Notes: a model not told the origin generated them from the letters alone. A DNA stretch of 64,000 nucleotides from Spirochaetota bacterium (GCA_022711355.1 JAKLFE010000020.1:1-64000); one strand, 5' to 3'; shown: positions 34,299 through 43,279, counted from the first letter of the stretch. Numbers and translations are program-made.

Positions 34299-35300
34299 AT
34301 GCATCAGCCCGCCGCTCCGGCGAAGGCCGCGCCGCGGCGGGGCCTCATCCTCGGCATAGCGCTCCTCCTCGCCTGGGCCGCTTCGGGACCGGCCTTCGCC
34401 GAGGCGGGGGGCCTGGTCCGGCTGCGCTTCGCCGCGGAGCGGCGCGACGCCGAGCTCGAGGCCCTCCTCTATCTCGCCGCCGGAGTCGAGCTGGCCGATC
34501 TCGGCTACTCGAGCAGCCCCTCCGATAAAGGGGAGGGCGATGCCCTGACCATCGAATACGCCCTGGGGGCCGCCGAGGCCGAGCTCCGCCTGAGCCTCGA
34601 GCCCGCCCGCGGCGCCGGGGCGCGGCCCGCCGCCCTCGAGCTGACCCTCCACCTCGACCATCGCCTCGAGGCCGAGCTCGCCGGGGCGATCCGCGAGCTC
34701 ATGGCGGAGGCGCGGCGGCCCCTGGCGGCCGCCGGAGGCGAGGCCGCCGGGGCGGGGGAGATCGGCGGCCTCTTCTCCTCGGAGCTCGTCGCCCGGGACG
34801 ACGCGCTCAGGACCAAGAAGGCCAGGAGGCTCGAGAGCTCGGTGTACGGAGGAGGGGTGCTCTTCATCGGCGACTTCTCCGAGTACGCCCGCTACGGGGC
34901 CACCGCCTCCCTCGACGCGGCCCTCCTCTTCCTCAAGCGGGACTGGAGCCTCTCCCTGGGCCTCCGCGCCTCGGCGACCCGGGCCTTCAACGCCGAGGAC
35001 GTCTCGGGCGGGCCCCTGTACCTGAGCAGCCTCGGGCCCAACCTCCGCGTAGGCGCGGGGGCGGCCCAGGCCCAGCGGCTCTCCGCCACCATCTCGGGGG
35101 GCGCCGCCGTCCTCACCGTGGAGGGGGAGGGCGGGAGGCTCAGCAAGGCCGTGCCCTACTTCGACGCCGGGGCCCAGGCCGGCCTGCCGATCGGCGGGGA
35201 CTTCTTCCTCGGAGCCGAGGCCCGCTTCATGGCCGCCTTCGAGGGCGGGATCCTCATCCTGGGAATCGTCCCGACGATCTCCCTGTGCAAGGAATACTGA
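34299..35300 (+). CDS. Exported beta-rich protein, unknown function
   Basis: A 333-residue protein. A signal peptide (about 1-36, ending GPAFAEA) is clear. The remainder alternates short hydrophobic and charged strands, and the C-terminal half (YGGGVLFIGDFSEYARYGATAS, later FFLGAEARFMAAFEGG) resembles membrane beta strands, so an outer-membrane or periplasmic location is likely. The penultimate residues CKEY do not form a classic barrel end. The ATG at 34299 lacks a ribosome site. It is followed one base later by a lipoprotein gene, so the pair probably works together at the envelope. Confidence 0.65.
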   Translation: MHQPAAPAKAAPRRGLILGIALLLAWAASGPAFAEAGGLVRLRFAAERRDAELEALLYLAAGVELADLGYSSSPSDKGEGDALTIEYALGAAEAELRLSLEPARGAGARPAALELTLHLDHRLEAELAGAIRELMAEARRPLAAAGGEAAGAGEIGGLFSSELVARDDALRTKKARRLESSVYGGGVLFIGDFSEYARYGATASLDAALLFLKRDWSLSLGLRASATRAFNAEDVSGGPLYLSSLGPNLRVGAGAAQAQRLSATISGGAAVLTVEGEGGRLSKAVPYFDAGAQAGLPIGGDFFLGAEARFMAAFEGGILILGIVPTISLCKEY

Positions 35301-35301
35301 G

Positions 35302-35958
35302 ATGAGCCCAAGGATCGGCCGCTCCGCCCTTATCGGCGCCCTCGCCCTCGCCCTGGGAGCCTGCGATTCCTTCTCCCTCCTCGAGCAGTTCACGCTGCCG
35401 GGCGCGGGGGGCGGGACCGGGACCGAGCCCCTGGTCCTCGGCCTCGACAGCGAGTCGACGACGCGGGGAGGCGGCAGCATCGGCCTTGAGCCGAGCGGAG
35501 GGACCAAGCCCTATTCCTTCGAGCTCAGCGGCTACGATCTCTACGCCGGCACCTCCTCCGAGGGCCTCGGCTCGGTCGACGCAGGCAGCTACATCTACAG
35601 CTCCGGGCTCGCCATCGGCAGGATCAGGATCAGCCTGAGCGACGCCGAGGGCCTGAGCGCCACGGCCTACGTGGACGTCCTGCCGCCCGCGCCGACCGTC
35701 ACCGGCGCAACGCGCACCGGGAGCGGCAACACCATCAGCCTCGCTTGGGCCTATGCGGATACCTCGATAATCGACCGCTTCCGCCTGGACTACTCCTTGG
35801 ACGGCTCGGCCTTCGCCACCTGGGCATACCCCGCGAAGAGCGCTTCCTCGCTCAGCGGCAATGACTTCTCGACGACGGGCACCTATACCATCCGGCTCTA
35901 CGCGGAATCGGGCTCCTTCGATTCGCCGCCCTACGAGGTGGAGCTCCCCCCTCCCTGA
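35302..35958 (+). CDS. Lipoprotein with Ig/fibronectin-like beta domain
   Basis: A 218-residue predicted lipoprotein. The N-terminus MSPRIGRSALIGALALALGAC contains a lipobox, with lipidation at the final Cys (about residue 21). A Gly-rich linker follows, then two beta-sandwich-like stretches: GGTKPYSFELSGYDLYAG..., and APTVTGATRTGSGNTISLAW...YSLDGSAFATW, the latter fibronectin III-like. The function is unknown. It starts one base after the upstream exported protein's stop and ends 6 bases before the stop of the convergent coiled-coil gene. Confidence 0.7.
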   Translation: MSPRIGRSALIGALALALGACDSFSLLEQFTLPGAGGGTGTEPLVLGLDSESTTRGGGSIGLEPSGGTKPYSFELSGYDLYAGTSSEGLGSVDAGSYIYSSGLAIGRIRISLSDAEGLSATAYVDVLPPAPTVTGATRTGSGNTISLAWAYADTSIIDRFRLDYSLDGSAFATWAYPAKSASSLSGNDFSTTGTYTIRLYAESGSFDSPPYEVELPPP

Positions 35959-35964
35959 CGCGCG

Positions 35965-36903
35965 CTATCGCCCCCGAGCGAGTTCGCCTAACGCCTCGAT
36001 GGCCTCGGCGCAGGCCTCGCGCCTGCCGCGCAGGTAGGCCTCCTCGGCGAGGAGGGCCAGGTAGCGGTCGAGGGAGCCCAGGAGCTCGGGGTACTCGGCG
36101 CGGATGGCCGGGGCGCGCACGATGGCCCGGAGGAGGGCCCTGGTCTTGAGGTCGGAGAGCTCGAGGGGCCTCCCCGCCGCGGCCGCGCGCTCGCGCTCGA
36201 GGAACTCGAGGGCCGCCGCGACAGGATCCCCTTCCGCGATGGCCCTCGCTGGCTCGATCGGCGGAGGCCCCTCCGCGGCGGGCCCGGGGGCCGGGGCCGC
36301 GGTCGGGGACGGCGCCTGGCCCGCGGCGGCTTCGGCGGCCAGGCGGAGCCCGGCCAGCTCCCGCTCGAGGGAGGCGGCGCTCGAGCGGCTCGCCGCGAGC
36401 TCCCGCTCGAGCGCCTCGATGTCGCGGCGCAGGAGCTCGCTCAGGGCCGAATCCTTCTCGGGAAGGGCGGCTTCCGGGACGCTCGCCCGCTGCCGGGGGC
36501 GCGCCGCGGCGAGCTCGGCGGCCGCGGGGCTCGCCGTGGCCGCCTTGATCCTCGTCGAGAGCAGGGCCTCGCGCTCGGCCTCGGCCCGCCGCATCTCCTC
36601 CTCGAGCTCGGCGAGGGACTCGGAAGAGGAGCCTGCGTCCTTCAGGCTCAGGTAGCGCGCCCGGAGCTCGGCTATCTCCCGATCCTTGTCGCGCAGCTCC
36701 CGGTCGGTCCGCTCCTTGAGCTCCCGCATGAGGCGCCACTCGGTGGTCAGGAAGCCGCTTTCCTTGAGGCTGGCCTCGCGGGAGCGCGCGCCGAAGCGGG
36801 GCCCCGAGGCGGCGAGGAGGATGGCGACGCCGAGGAGGATGGCGAGATCGAGGGCCACGAGGGGGAGGTCGATCCGGCTAACCTGTTTCCTTTCCTGTTC
36901 CAT
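35965..36903 (-). CDS. Single-pass membrane protein with coiled coil
   Basis: A 312-residue protein of unknown function. One transmembrane helix (about 15-33, LVALDLAILLGVAILLAAS) is followed by a long, charged coiled coil (about 45-125: ELKERTDRELRDKDREIAELRARYLSL and on), an Ala/Pro-rich linker (about 195-230), and a helical C-terminal region ending GELARGR. It may be a structural or scaffold protein at the inner membrane. The gene is divergent from the HD-GYP gene with a 65-base AT-rich gap in between, and convergent with the lipoprotein gene. Confidence 0.65.
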   Translation of the reverse strand: MEQERKQVSRIDLPLVALDLAILLGVAILLAASGPRFGARSREASLKESGFLTTEWRLMRELKERTDRELRDKDREIAELRARYLSLKDAGSSSESLAELEEEMRRAEAEREALLSTRIKAATASPAAAELAAARPRQRASVPEAALPEKDSALSELLRRDIEALERELAASRSSAASLERELAGLRLAAEAAAGQAPSPTAAPAPGPAAEGPPPIEPARAIAEGDPVAAALEFLERERAAAAGRPLELSDLKTRALLRAIVRAPAIRAEYPELLGSLDRYLALLAEEAYLRGRREACAEAIEALGELARGR

Positions 36904-36951
36904 GGGCTTCCGCTAATTCTCCGTTAAACCTTCAATACGGCGGCTTTCTAG

Positions 36952-36962
36952 TATACTATATC
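36952..36962 (+). promoter_or_regulatory. -10 region of the HD-GYP gene
   Basis: TATACT (36952-36957) overlaps TATATC (36957-36962). The second ends 6 bases before the ATG, the first 11 bases before it. There is no ribosome site. No convincing -35 was found; the gap 36904-36968 also serves the divergent coiled-coil gene. Confidence 0.4.
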
Positions 36963-36968
36963 GGCGCG

Positions 36969-38390
36969 ATGCAGAGTCTACGCGCGAAGACCTACCTGAC
37001 CGTCCTTCCCATCGTCGCGGCGGCGTTGCTCGTCAGCGGCTACCTGAGCCTCATGGAGTCCAGCCTGGCCCTGACCCGCCTCGCCAACCGCCACCTGGCC
37101 TACAAGGCCGAGCAGCTCCGCGACTTCCTCAACAGCGAGTGGGAGGTGGTCGAGTCCCTCGGGCTCGCGGGGAAGGGCGAGTACCGGGCGGCCCAGGAAG
37201 AATCCTTCCGCTCCTACGCCTACTCGGTCCTGCGCAGCGATACCGAGCTGGTCTTCGCCCTCGACGGGAAGGGCGCGGCCTTGTTCAGGATCGGGGGCCT
37301 CGGCGGGGGCGGCATCGAGGCCGGCCGCGGGGAGGAGCCGCCCCATCGCCTGGGGCCGGGCTGGTTCTCCGAGCGGCTCTTCGGCGAGGAGCGCGTCGGC
37401 ATCGCCTTCGCCTTCGAGCCCTTCGGCTGGACCGTCGGCCTCTCGGAGCTGCGCTCGGCCTTCTTCTCGGACGTGGACGCCATCCTCAGGGCCAACCTCC
37501 TCATCCTCGTCGCGGCCTTGTCCTGCGCGATCCTCCTGTCGGCCCTCTTCCTCCGCCACCTCACCGGCCCCCTCGAGCGGCTGGGCGGGCAGATTGGCCG
37601 CATCGCCCGCACCGGCGACCTCTCCCTCCGCGCGCCGCTGGAATACGACGACGAGATCGGCGAGCTCGCGCGGCGCTTCAACGACCTCGTCGGGAAGCTC
37701 GAGTCGAGGAGCCTGGAGCTCGCCGAGGCCAACCGGGCCGAGCGCGAGGCCCACGAGACCGCGGTGCAGCGCGAGGCGGAGACCCTCTTCCTCCTCGGCC
37801 GCATCTCCGACTACAACGACGAGAAGACCGGCGCCCACCTCGCGCGCATCGGCGCCCTCTCGGCCCTCTTCGCGCGCGTCCTCGGCCTGGGCGAGGCGGC
37901 GGAGGAGCTCATCCTCAACAGCTCCCCCCTCCACGACATCGGCAAGATAGCCATCCCCGAGGCGATCCTCCTGAAGCCCGGCAAGCTGAGCCCCGAGGAG
38001 TTCGAGGCCATGCAGCGGCATACGCTCTTCGGCTACGAGCTCCTGCGGGATTCCAAGAGCCGCTTCCTCGCCGAGGGGGCCGCCATCGCCCATTCCCACC
38101 ACGAGCGCTGGGACGGCTCGGGCTATCCCCAGGGCCTGGCCGGGGAGGCCATCCCCCTCTCGGCGCGGATCGTGAGCATCGTGGACGTCTTCGACGCCCT
38201 CGTCTCCGAGCGGCCCTACAAGGCCGCGTGGAGCAAGGAGGCGGCCCTCGAGCATATCCTCGAGCAGGGGGGCAGGCACTTCGACCCCCGGCTCGCCGAG
38301 CTCTTCGCCGCCCGTTTCGGCGAGTTCGCCGCGGCCTGGGACGAGCTCCGAGGTTCGCCCCGCGCCGCCGAGCGGGATGCACTATACTGA
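36969..38390 (+). CDS. Membrane HD-GYP cyclic-di-GMP phosphodiesterase
   Basis: A 473-residue signalling protein. Helix 1 (about 7-27) and helix 2 (about 174-197) enclose a roughly 145-residue extracytoplasmic sensor; a HAMP segment (about 198-250) and short coiled coil lead to the HD-GYP domain (about 265-460). The HD dyad is at H322-D323 in LHDIGKIAIP, and HHERWDGSGYP provides the GYP motif, so it should be an active phosphodiesterase breaking down cyclic-di-GMP. This opposes the GGDEF protein encoded at 53482. The gene ends 18 bases before the PIN-PhoH start; a TATACT at its very end may start a separate PhoH transcript. Confidence 0.92.
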   Translation: MQSLRAKTYLTVLPIVAAALLVSGYLSLMESSLALTRLANRHLAYKAEQLRDFLNSEWEVVESLGLAGKGEYRAAQEESFRSYAYSVLRSDTELVFALDGKGAALFRIGGLGGGGIEAGRGEEPPHRLGPGWFSERLFGEERVGIAFAFEPFGWTVGLSELRSAFFSDVDAILRANLLILVAALSCAILLSALFLRHLTGPLERLGGQIGRIARTGDLSLRAPLEYDDEIGELARRFNDLVGKLESRSLELAEANRAEREAHETAVQREAETLFLLGRISDYNDEKTGAHLARIGALSALFARVLGLGEAAEELILNSSPLHDIGKIAIPEAILLKPGKLSPEEFEAMQRHTLFGYELLRDSKSRFLAEGAAIAHSHHERWDGSGYPQGLAGEAIPLSARIVSIVDVFDALVSERPYKAAWSKEAALEHILEQGGRHFDPRLAELFAARFGEFAAAWDELRGSPRAAERDALY

Positions 38391-38408
38391 GTGAAGCGGA
38401 GGAAGCGC

Positions 38409-39710
38409 ATGGCCGAGGATAGCAAGCTCTTCGTCATCGACACCAACGTCCTCATCCACAACCCCGAGTCCATCATGTCCTTCCGGGACAACGATATCGT
38501 CATTCCCCTCGAGGTGCTCGAGGAGCTGGACAAGCTCAAGACCTACCCCGACCAGCGCGGCAAGAGCGCCCGCGACGCCATCCGCTTCCTCGACTCCACC
38601 GCCCGCAGGGGCAGCCTCAACGAGGGGGTCAGGCTCGAGAACGGCTCGACCCTCCGCGTCTCCTTCCGCCGCCCCGCCCAGCCGCCCGAGGGCCTCGACC
38701 CCGAGAAGGTCGACAACCGGATCATCATGTGCGCCTACGCCCTCCAGCAGGAGGGGCGCAAGGTCTTCTTCGTCTCGAAGGACATCAACGCCCGGGTCAA
38801 GGCCACGGCCATCGGCCTCAAGGCGGTGGACTACGAGAAGCAGAAGGTCGACATCGCGACCCTCTACCAGGGCCTGCGCGAGATCGACGCCTCGGGCGAG
38901 AGCCTCGCCCGCCTCGCGGGGACGGGGGAGCTGCCCTGGAAGGAGCGCCTCTTCCCGAACGAGTTCGCCCTCCTCCGCGACCGGGCCTCGGGCTCCCAGG
39001 CCCTCGCCCGCTCCGACCCGGCGGGGGGGCGCCTGGTCGCCCTCGGCCCCTGGGAGGGAGCGGCCTCGGGCATCTCGCCCCTGAACGAGCGGCAGCGCGT
39101 CGCCCTCGAGCTCCTCCTCGACGACGAGGTGCGGCTCGTCACCCTCGTGGGCAAGGCGGGCACGGGCAAGACCCTCCTCGCCATCGCGGCGGGCCTCAAG
39201 AGCACGGTCGAGGACAAGCGCTACGCGCGCATGCTGGTGACCCGGCCCGTCGTGCCCGTGGGCAAGGACATCGGCTACCTCCCCGGCGAGAAGTCGGCCA
39301 AGATGGCCGCCTGGATGCAGCCGGTCTTCGACAACCTCGAGCAGATACTCGGCTCCTACCACCGGCCCAACGTCAAGAGCGTGGAGCAGCTGGTCAAGGA
39401 CCGGGTCCTCGAGATCGAGGCCCTCTCCTTCATCCGCGGCCGAAGCCTGCCCAGCCAGTACATGATCGTGGACGAGGCCCAGAACCTCACCCCCCACGAG
39501 ATCAAGACCCTCGTGTCGCGGGCGGGCCAGGGCACCAAGGTCGTCCTCACCGGCGATCCCTACCAGATCGACAACATGTACCTCGACGCGAACTCGAACG
39601 GCCTGTCCTACCTCGTCGAGGCCTTCAAGGGCCAGGGCCTCTACGGCCACGTGACCCTGCAGAGGACCGAGCGCTCCGAGCTGGCCGAGCTGGCCGCGAG
39701 CCTGTTGTAG
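38409..39710 (+). CDS. PIN-PhoH family ATPase/ribonuclease
   Basis: A 433-residue fusion of an N-terminal PIN nuclease domain (about 1-140; VIDTNVLIHNPES with the first catalytic Asp, later SKDINARVKA) and a C-terminal PhoH-type P-loop ATPase (VGKAGTGKTLLA at about 248, QYMIVDEAQNLTPHEIKTL, LTGDPYQID). It is thought to unwind and degrade RNA. I prefer the ATG at 38409, 7 bases after GGAGGA, over the GTG at 38391 that would overlap the ribosome site and add KRRKR. A downstream zinc-ribbon gene follows after 10 bases. Confidence 0.93.
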   Translation: MAEDSKLFVIDTNVLIHNPESIMSFRDNDIVIPLEVLEELDKLKTYPDQRGKSARDAIRFLDSTARRGSLNEGVRLENGSTLRVSFRRPAQPPEGLDPEKVDNRIIMCAYALQQEGRKVFFVSKDINARVKATAIGLKAVDYEKQKVDIATLYQGLREIDASGESLARLAGTGELPWKERLFPNEFALLRDRASGSQALARSDPAGGRLVALGPWEGAASGISPLNERQRVALELLLDDEVRLVTLVGKAGTGKTLLAIAAGLKSTVEDKRYARMLVTRPVVPVGKDIGYLPGEKSAKMAAWMQPVFDNLEQILGSYHRPNVKSVEQLVKDRVLEIEALSFIRGRSLPSQYMIVDEAQNLTPHEIKTLVSRAGQGTKVVLTGDPYQIDNMYLDANSNGLSYLVEAFKGQGLYGHVTLQRTERSELAELAASLL

Positions 39711-39720
39711 GAGGTAGCGC

Positions 39721-40026
39721 GTGAACGTCAAATTCTGCCCCGCCTGCCGCAGCCTCATCCTCTCGGACTTCCGCTTCTGCCCCTACTGCGGGGCCCAGGC
39801 CTCCCGCGGCCCCGGCCTCGCCGAGTCCCTCGAGGGCCCCTTCTCCCGCATCGAGGCCGCGGCCTCGGCTCGGGAGGGCGCGAGCGGGGAGGGCCCGGCC
39901 GCGGCCCCCCGAGCCAGCCGCGAGGAGGGCCGCTTCGCCGAGCTCGAGGACGAGCTTCGGCGCCTCGAGTCCGACATGGACCTCCTCCTCGGCGAGCTCG
40001 AGCGGACGGGGGGGCGCAGGGGCTAG
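39721..40026 (+). CDS. Small zinc-ribbon protein
   Basis: A 101-residue protein with one zinc ribbon at its N-terminus (FCPACRS at C6/C9 and FCPYCGA at C20/C23), an Ala/Ser/Gly-rich middle and a short acidic coiled coil at the end (LEDELRRLESDMDLLLGELE). Function unknown; proteins of this type often serve as adaptors. The start is GTG with AGGAGGT upstream. It probably shares a transcript with PIN-PhoH. Confidence 0.75.
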   Translation: MNVKFCPACRSLILSDFRFCPYCGAQASRGPGLAESLEGPFSRIEAAASAREGASGEGPAAAPRASREEGRFAELEDELRRLESDMDLLLGELERTGGRRG

Positions 40027-40039
40027 GGCCCCTCCGTCC

Positions 40040-40069
40040 TTGCCCGGGGCGCGGCGCCGGGTGTACTAT
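40040..40069 (+). promoter_or_regulatory. Putative kbl promoter
   Basis: TTGCCC (40040-40045) followed after 18 bases by TACTAT (40064-40069), or after 16 bases by TGTACT. The ATG at 40090 is preceded by AGGGAGGAAGC, so this transcript has a normal leader. Confidence 0.35.
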
Positions 40070-40089
40070 CTCCCGCAAAGGGAGGAAGC

Positions 40090-41337
40090 ATGTACGGTGC
40101 TCTCAAGGGCGAGCTCGAGGCCAAGCTCGGGCAGATAAGGGCCGAAGGCCTGTATAAAAGCGAGCGCGTCATCGCGACGAGCCAGGGCGCCCTCATCAGG
40201 GCCTCCGCCGGGGGCGCGGCCGAGGGGGCCGAGGTCCTCAACTTCTGCGCGAACAACTACCTCGGCCTGGCGAACGACGCGCGGATCCGGAAGGCCGCGC
40301 AGAAGGCCATGGACCAGTGGGGCTACGGCATGGCGAGCGTCCGCTTCATCTGCGGCACCCAGAGCCCGCACAAGAAGCTCGAGAAGGCCCTCTCCGACTT
40401 CCTCGGCGCCGAGGACACGATCCTCTTCTCCTCCTGCTTCGACGCCAACGGCGGGGTCTTCGAGCCGCTGCTCGACGAGGACTGCGCCATCATCACCGAC
40501 AGCCTGAACCACGCCTCGATCATCGACGGCATCCGCCTGTGCAAGGCCCAGAGGTGGATCTACAAGCACGGCGACATGCGCGACGTCGAGGAGGCCGACC
40601 CCGACACGGGCAAGGGCGCCAAGGGCCTCGAGCGCTGCCTCAAGGAGTCGGCGAAGTGCCGCCTGCGCATGATCGCCACCGACGGGGTCTTCTCGATGGA
40701 CGGGGACATCGTCAAGCTCAAGGAGATCTGCGACCTCGCGGACGAGTACGGGGCCCTGGTCATGGTGGACGACTCCCACGCGACGGGCTTCCTGGGCCGG
40801 ACCGGCCGCGGCAGCCCCGAGCACTGCGGGGTCGCCGGCCGCGTCGACATCATCACGACGACCTTCGGCAAGGCCCTGGGCGGGGCCTCGGGGGGCTGCG
40901 TCTCGGGCCGCAGGGAGATCGTCGAGTACCTCCGCCAGAAGGCCCGGCCCTACCTCTTCTCGAACACGGTGGCGCCCTCCATCGTGGGCGGGACCCTCGA
41001 GTGCCTCGCCATGCTCAGCGAGTCGACCGCCCTCCGCGACAAGCTCGAGGAGAACACCAAGCGCTTCCGCGAGGGCATGACCCGCGCGGGCTTCGATATC
41101 CGCCCCGGCGTGCACCCGATCTGCCCGGTCATGCTCTACGACGAGAAGGTCGCGATGCGGATGGCCGACGAGCTCCTGGCCGAGGGGATCTACGTGATCG
41201 GCTTCACCTTCCCCGTCGTGCCCCGGGGCAAGGCCCGGATCCGCGTGCAGATCTCCGCGGGCCACTCGACCGAGCAGGTCGACAAGGCGATAGCGGCCTT
41301 CACGAAGGTCGGCAAGAAGCTCGGGGTGATCAAGTAG
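40090..41337 (+). CDS. kbl: Glycine C-acetyltransferase (2-amino-3-ketobutyrate CoA ligase)
   Basis: A 415-residue PLP enzyme of the alpha-oxoamine synthase family that interconverts 2-amino-3-ketobutyrate plus CoA with glycine plus acetyl-CoA, the second step of threonine breakdown. The family blocks are clear: [44 protein letters not shown], and the PLP lysine K261 in [14 protein letters not shown]. Size is slightly above the E. coli enzyme because of an insert ([12 protein letters not shown], about 173-184). No threonine dehydrogenase gene is adjacent. The related BioF/KBL subfamilies cannot be fully separated by eye, but the motifs favour Kbl. Confidence 0.92.
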   Translation: MYGALKGELEAKLGQIRAEGLYKSERVIATSQGALIRASAGGAAEGAEVLNFCANNYLGLANDARIRKAAQKAMDQWGYGMASVRFICGTQSPHKKLEKALSDFLGAEDTILFSSCFDANGGVFEPLLDEDCAIITDSLNHASIIDGIRLCKAQRWIYKHGDMRDVEEADPDTGKGAKGLERCLKESAKCRLRMIATDGVFSMDGDIVKLKEICDLADEYGALVMVDDSHATGFLGRTGRGSPEHCGVAGRVDIITTTFGKALGGASGGCVSGRREIVEYLRQKARPYLFSNTVAPSIVGGTLECLAMLSESTALRDKLEENTKRFREGMTRAGFDIRPGVHPICPVMLYDEKVAMRMADELLAEGIYVIGFTFPVVPRGKARIRVQISAGHSTEQVDKAIAAFTKVGKKLGVIK

Positions 41338-41396
41338 CCGATGGCCCCCCGCGGCGAGTAGTAGGGATACCTAGCGTACTCGCCGAGGGCGGGGCC

Positions 41397-41461
41397 CCGC
41401 TCGCGCTTCGCGATTCCGCGCTAGATCGCGCGGAGTCGCGCCGCGCGGCGCCCCGCCTCGG
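41397..41461 (+). repeat. 65-base direct repeat, copy 1
   Basis: This intergenic copy differs from the one at 41532-41596 at about three positions. It contains GC-rich self-complementary segments (e.g. GCGCGGAGTCGCGCCGCGC) and sits between the convergent kbl and TIM-barrel genes. The rest of the 265-base gap (41338-41602) holds no gene that I can see. Confidence 0.85.
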
Positions 41462-41531
41462 TAGCTCGCGGGGCATGCCGCAACTCTCTCATCCCCGAGG
41501 TCCGTTCCGAGGCGCGGCCGCTCCCGCGCCG

Positions 41532-41596
41532 CCGCTCGCGCTTCGCGATTCCGCGTTAGGTCGCGCGGAGCCGCGCCGCGCGGCGCCCCGCCTCGG
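41532..41596 (+). repeat. 65-base direct repeat, copy 2
   Basis: Second copy, 135 bases downstream of the first, ending 6 bases before the stop of the TIM-barrel gene. The near identity implies a recent duplication or an active repeat family. Confidence 0.85.
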
Positions 41597-41602
41597 CGTC
41601 CT

Positions 41603-42439
41603 CTACCGAGCCAGGCTCATCCGCGCGAGCTCGGCGTCGAAGCGCTCGACTGAGGCCATGAGGTCGGGCACGTTCTTGTGCTCGAGGCTCAGGGGGAAGG
41701 ACCAGCCGCCCGCGAGGTAGGCGGCGATCAGCTTGTCGAGGCGGAGGACTCCCGCGCCGAGGGGGCGGTGCTCGTCGGCCCGGCCCGAGTTGTCGTGGAG
41801 GTGGGCGAGGAGGACGAGCTCGGGCCCCAGCTCCTCGACGAGGTAGGAGGGATCGGCGGAGAAGTAGGTCCCGTGGCCGAGGTCGAGGGTGAAGCCGATC
41901 CTGCCCCCGAGCTTCTCCCTGATCTCGCGCATATGGCAGGGAGCCACCGCGTGCTTGAGGGCCGAGCGGGTGTAGCCGTTGCCGTTCTCGAGGCAGAGGG
42001 CGATGCCCAGGGACTCGGCGAGCTCGAGGGCCCGGCCGAGGGAGGAGAGGCAGCGGCGCTTCGACTCGGCGAAGGCCGCGGGGCTGTAGTCCTTGGCCGG
42101 CAGGGAGCCGGAGTGGATCGTGGCTCGCCGGGCGCCGATGGCGGCGGCGAAGCGCAGGCCCTCGAGCTGGAGCCGCAGCGATTCCTCCAGCATCCCGTCG
42201 TCGAGGTCGGCGATGTTCAGCTCGTCGAAGGGGAGATGGACCGAGGCCGAGATGCCGCGGCGGGCCAGGGCCGCCGCCACCCGGCCCGGGTCGAGGGAGC
42301 CCGCGGCCTCGCGGGCCGGGGGCTCGTACTTGAACTCGATCCACGAGAGGTCGCGCGAGGCGGCCAGCTCGACGAAGCTCTCGTAGCCTTCGGCGTACTC
42401 GGAGAAGCAGACCGCCCCGAGGGGCAGGGGCCTAGGCAT
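41603..42439 (-). CDS. TIM-barrel sugar (phosphate) isomerase/epimerase
   Basis: A 278-residue xylose isomerase-like TIM barrel. The expected metal site is visible: the Glu of LCLENGNGY, the Asp/His of FTLDLGHGTYF, the His of LLAHLHDNSGRADEH and the Glu of LSLEHKN. The exact reaction is not known. It follows the HAD phosphatase in a TGATG overlap, with AAGGAGG as its ribosome site, and belongs to the RpiR-controlled group; isomerisation of an imported sugar or its phosphate is a reasonable inference. Confidence 0.85.
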   Translation of the reverse strand: MPRPLPLGAVCFSEYAEGYESFVELAASRDLSWIEFKYEPPAREAAGSLDPGRVAAALARRGISASVHLPFDELNIADLDDGMLEESLRLQLEGLRFAAAIGARRATIHSGSLPAKDYSPAAFAESKRRCLSSLGRALELAESLGIALCLENGNGYTRSALKHAVAPCHMREIREKLGGRIGFTLDLGHGTYFSADPSYLVEELGPELVLLAHLHDNSGRADEHRPLGAGVLRLDKLIAAYLAGGWSFPLSLEHKNVPDLMASVERFDAELARMSLAR

Positions 42440-43191
42440 CAGGATCCTCCTTGTTCGAAGCGATCGAGGGCGGGCGCGAGCTCGTCGAGCCGGTCTATGA
42501 CGAGGTCGGGCGCGGGGTTCCCGGGCTCGGGCCGGGCCGGGAAATCGTGGCGGATCCTGACCGCGAGGGCGAAGCCGGCCCGCCGCGCCCCGGCCACGTC
42601 GCGCGAGACCCGGTCGCCCACGTAGCCGCAGTCCCCGGCCGCCGCCCCGAGGCGGGCGGCGCACTCGAGGAAGATGGAGGGGTGGGGCTTGCGGCGGCCG
42701 TACTCCGAGGAGGTCAGGACCGCGTCGAAGAGGCCCGCGATGCCGTAGCGCTCGAGGTCGGCGGGGACCTGGCCCCGCGAGAGGACGTTGCTCACGATCC
42801 CGAGCTTCAGGCCCCGGGCCCTGAGCGCGGCGAGGGCCGCCGGGGCCTCGGGCCGGAGGGAGCGGGGGTGGAAGCGGGTGTCCACGATGAGGGCGAGACT
42901 CTCGCCGAGCTCCGGCGTCAGGCCGGGCAGGGGGCCCGAGCCGCGCAGGTAGTAGTCCCGCCAGACGGTCTCGGGCTCGAGCTCGAGGAGCTCGGCCTCG
43001 CGGAAGGCGCGGTAGCGCTCCTCCCCGGCGGCGACCAGGGCGAGGAGCTCCTCGTCCCCGGGCAGGCGCCCCAGGCCCGCGCGGGCCAGGAGGGAGCGCA
43101 GCTCGGGCAGGGAGGCGAGGGCCGAGGCGCTATCGAAGCGGTAGTCGTCGAGGGTACCGCCCATATCGAAGAGCAGGGCTTGGAGTCTCAT
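42439..43191 (-). CDS. HAD-superfamily phosphatase
   Basis: A 250-residue haloacid dehalogenase-like hydrolase. Motif I is LLFDMGGTLDD, where the usual second Asp (DxD) is replaced by Gly, as in several HAD subfamilies, motif II is LGIVSNV, Lys comes from YGRRKPHP and motif IV is GYVGDRVSRDVAGARRAG. It probably dephosphorylates a sugar phosphate. The gene starts 88 bases after the RpiR gene with its own promoter-like boxes, and its stop overlaps the TIM-barrel start. The unusual motif I could affect phosphatase activity. Confidence 0.85.
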   Translation of the reverse strand: MRLQALLFDMGGTLDDYRFDSASALASLPELRSLLARAGLGRLPGDEELLALVAAGEERYRAFREAELLELEPETVWRDYYLRGSGPLPGLTPELGESLALIVDTRFHPRSLRPEAPAALAALRARGLKLGIVSNVLSRGQVPADLERYGIAGLFDAVLTSSEYGRRKPHPSIFLECAARLGAAAGDCGYVGDRVSRDVAGARRAGFALAVRIRHDFPARPEPGNPAPDLVIDRLDELAPALDRFEQGGS

Positions 43192-43210
43192 AGCTCGGGT
43201 CTCTGCCGAG

Positions 43211-43239
43211 ACTATACTGGGTCGGGCAGGAAATGTAAA
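43211..43239 (-). promoter_or_regulatory. Putative promoter of the HAD/TIM-barrel operon
   Basis: On the minus strand TTTACA (43239-43234), 17 bases, TATAGT (43216-43211). The HAD start codon is 19 bases after the -10. The inverted repeat at 43242-43270 lies just upstream of the -35. Confidence 0.45.
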
Positions 43240-43240
43240 T

Positions 43241-43270
43241 ATATTTTCAGAACAAACGCAATCGAAAATA
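43241..43270. promoter_or_regulatory. Candidate RpiR operator, HAD side
   Basis: ATATTTTCAG (43241-43250) includes TATTTTC, which forms a perfect 7-base inverted repeat with GAAAATA (43264-43270), spacer 15. The same ATATTTTCAG decamer recurs at 44192-44201 in front of the RpiR gene and importer. The region is strikingly AT-rich for this genome. Confidence 0.45.
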
Positions 43271-43279
43271 ATATACCAA

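Noticed and set aside
29937-35300. Plus-strand frame of almost 1800 codons across the mannosidase region
   Set aside because: Its reading overlaps GH38, TIM-barrel and secreted-protein genes in other frames. Only the last 333 codons (from 34299), with a signal peptide, look like a real gene.
38391-38408. Upstream GTG start for PIN-PhoH
   Set aside because: It would place the GGAGGA ribosome site inside the coding sequence; the ATG at 38409 is correctly spaced and begins at the conserved PIN start.
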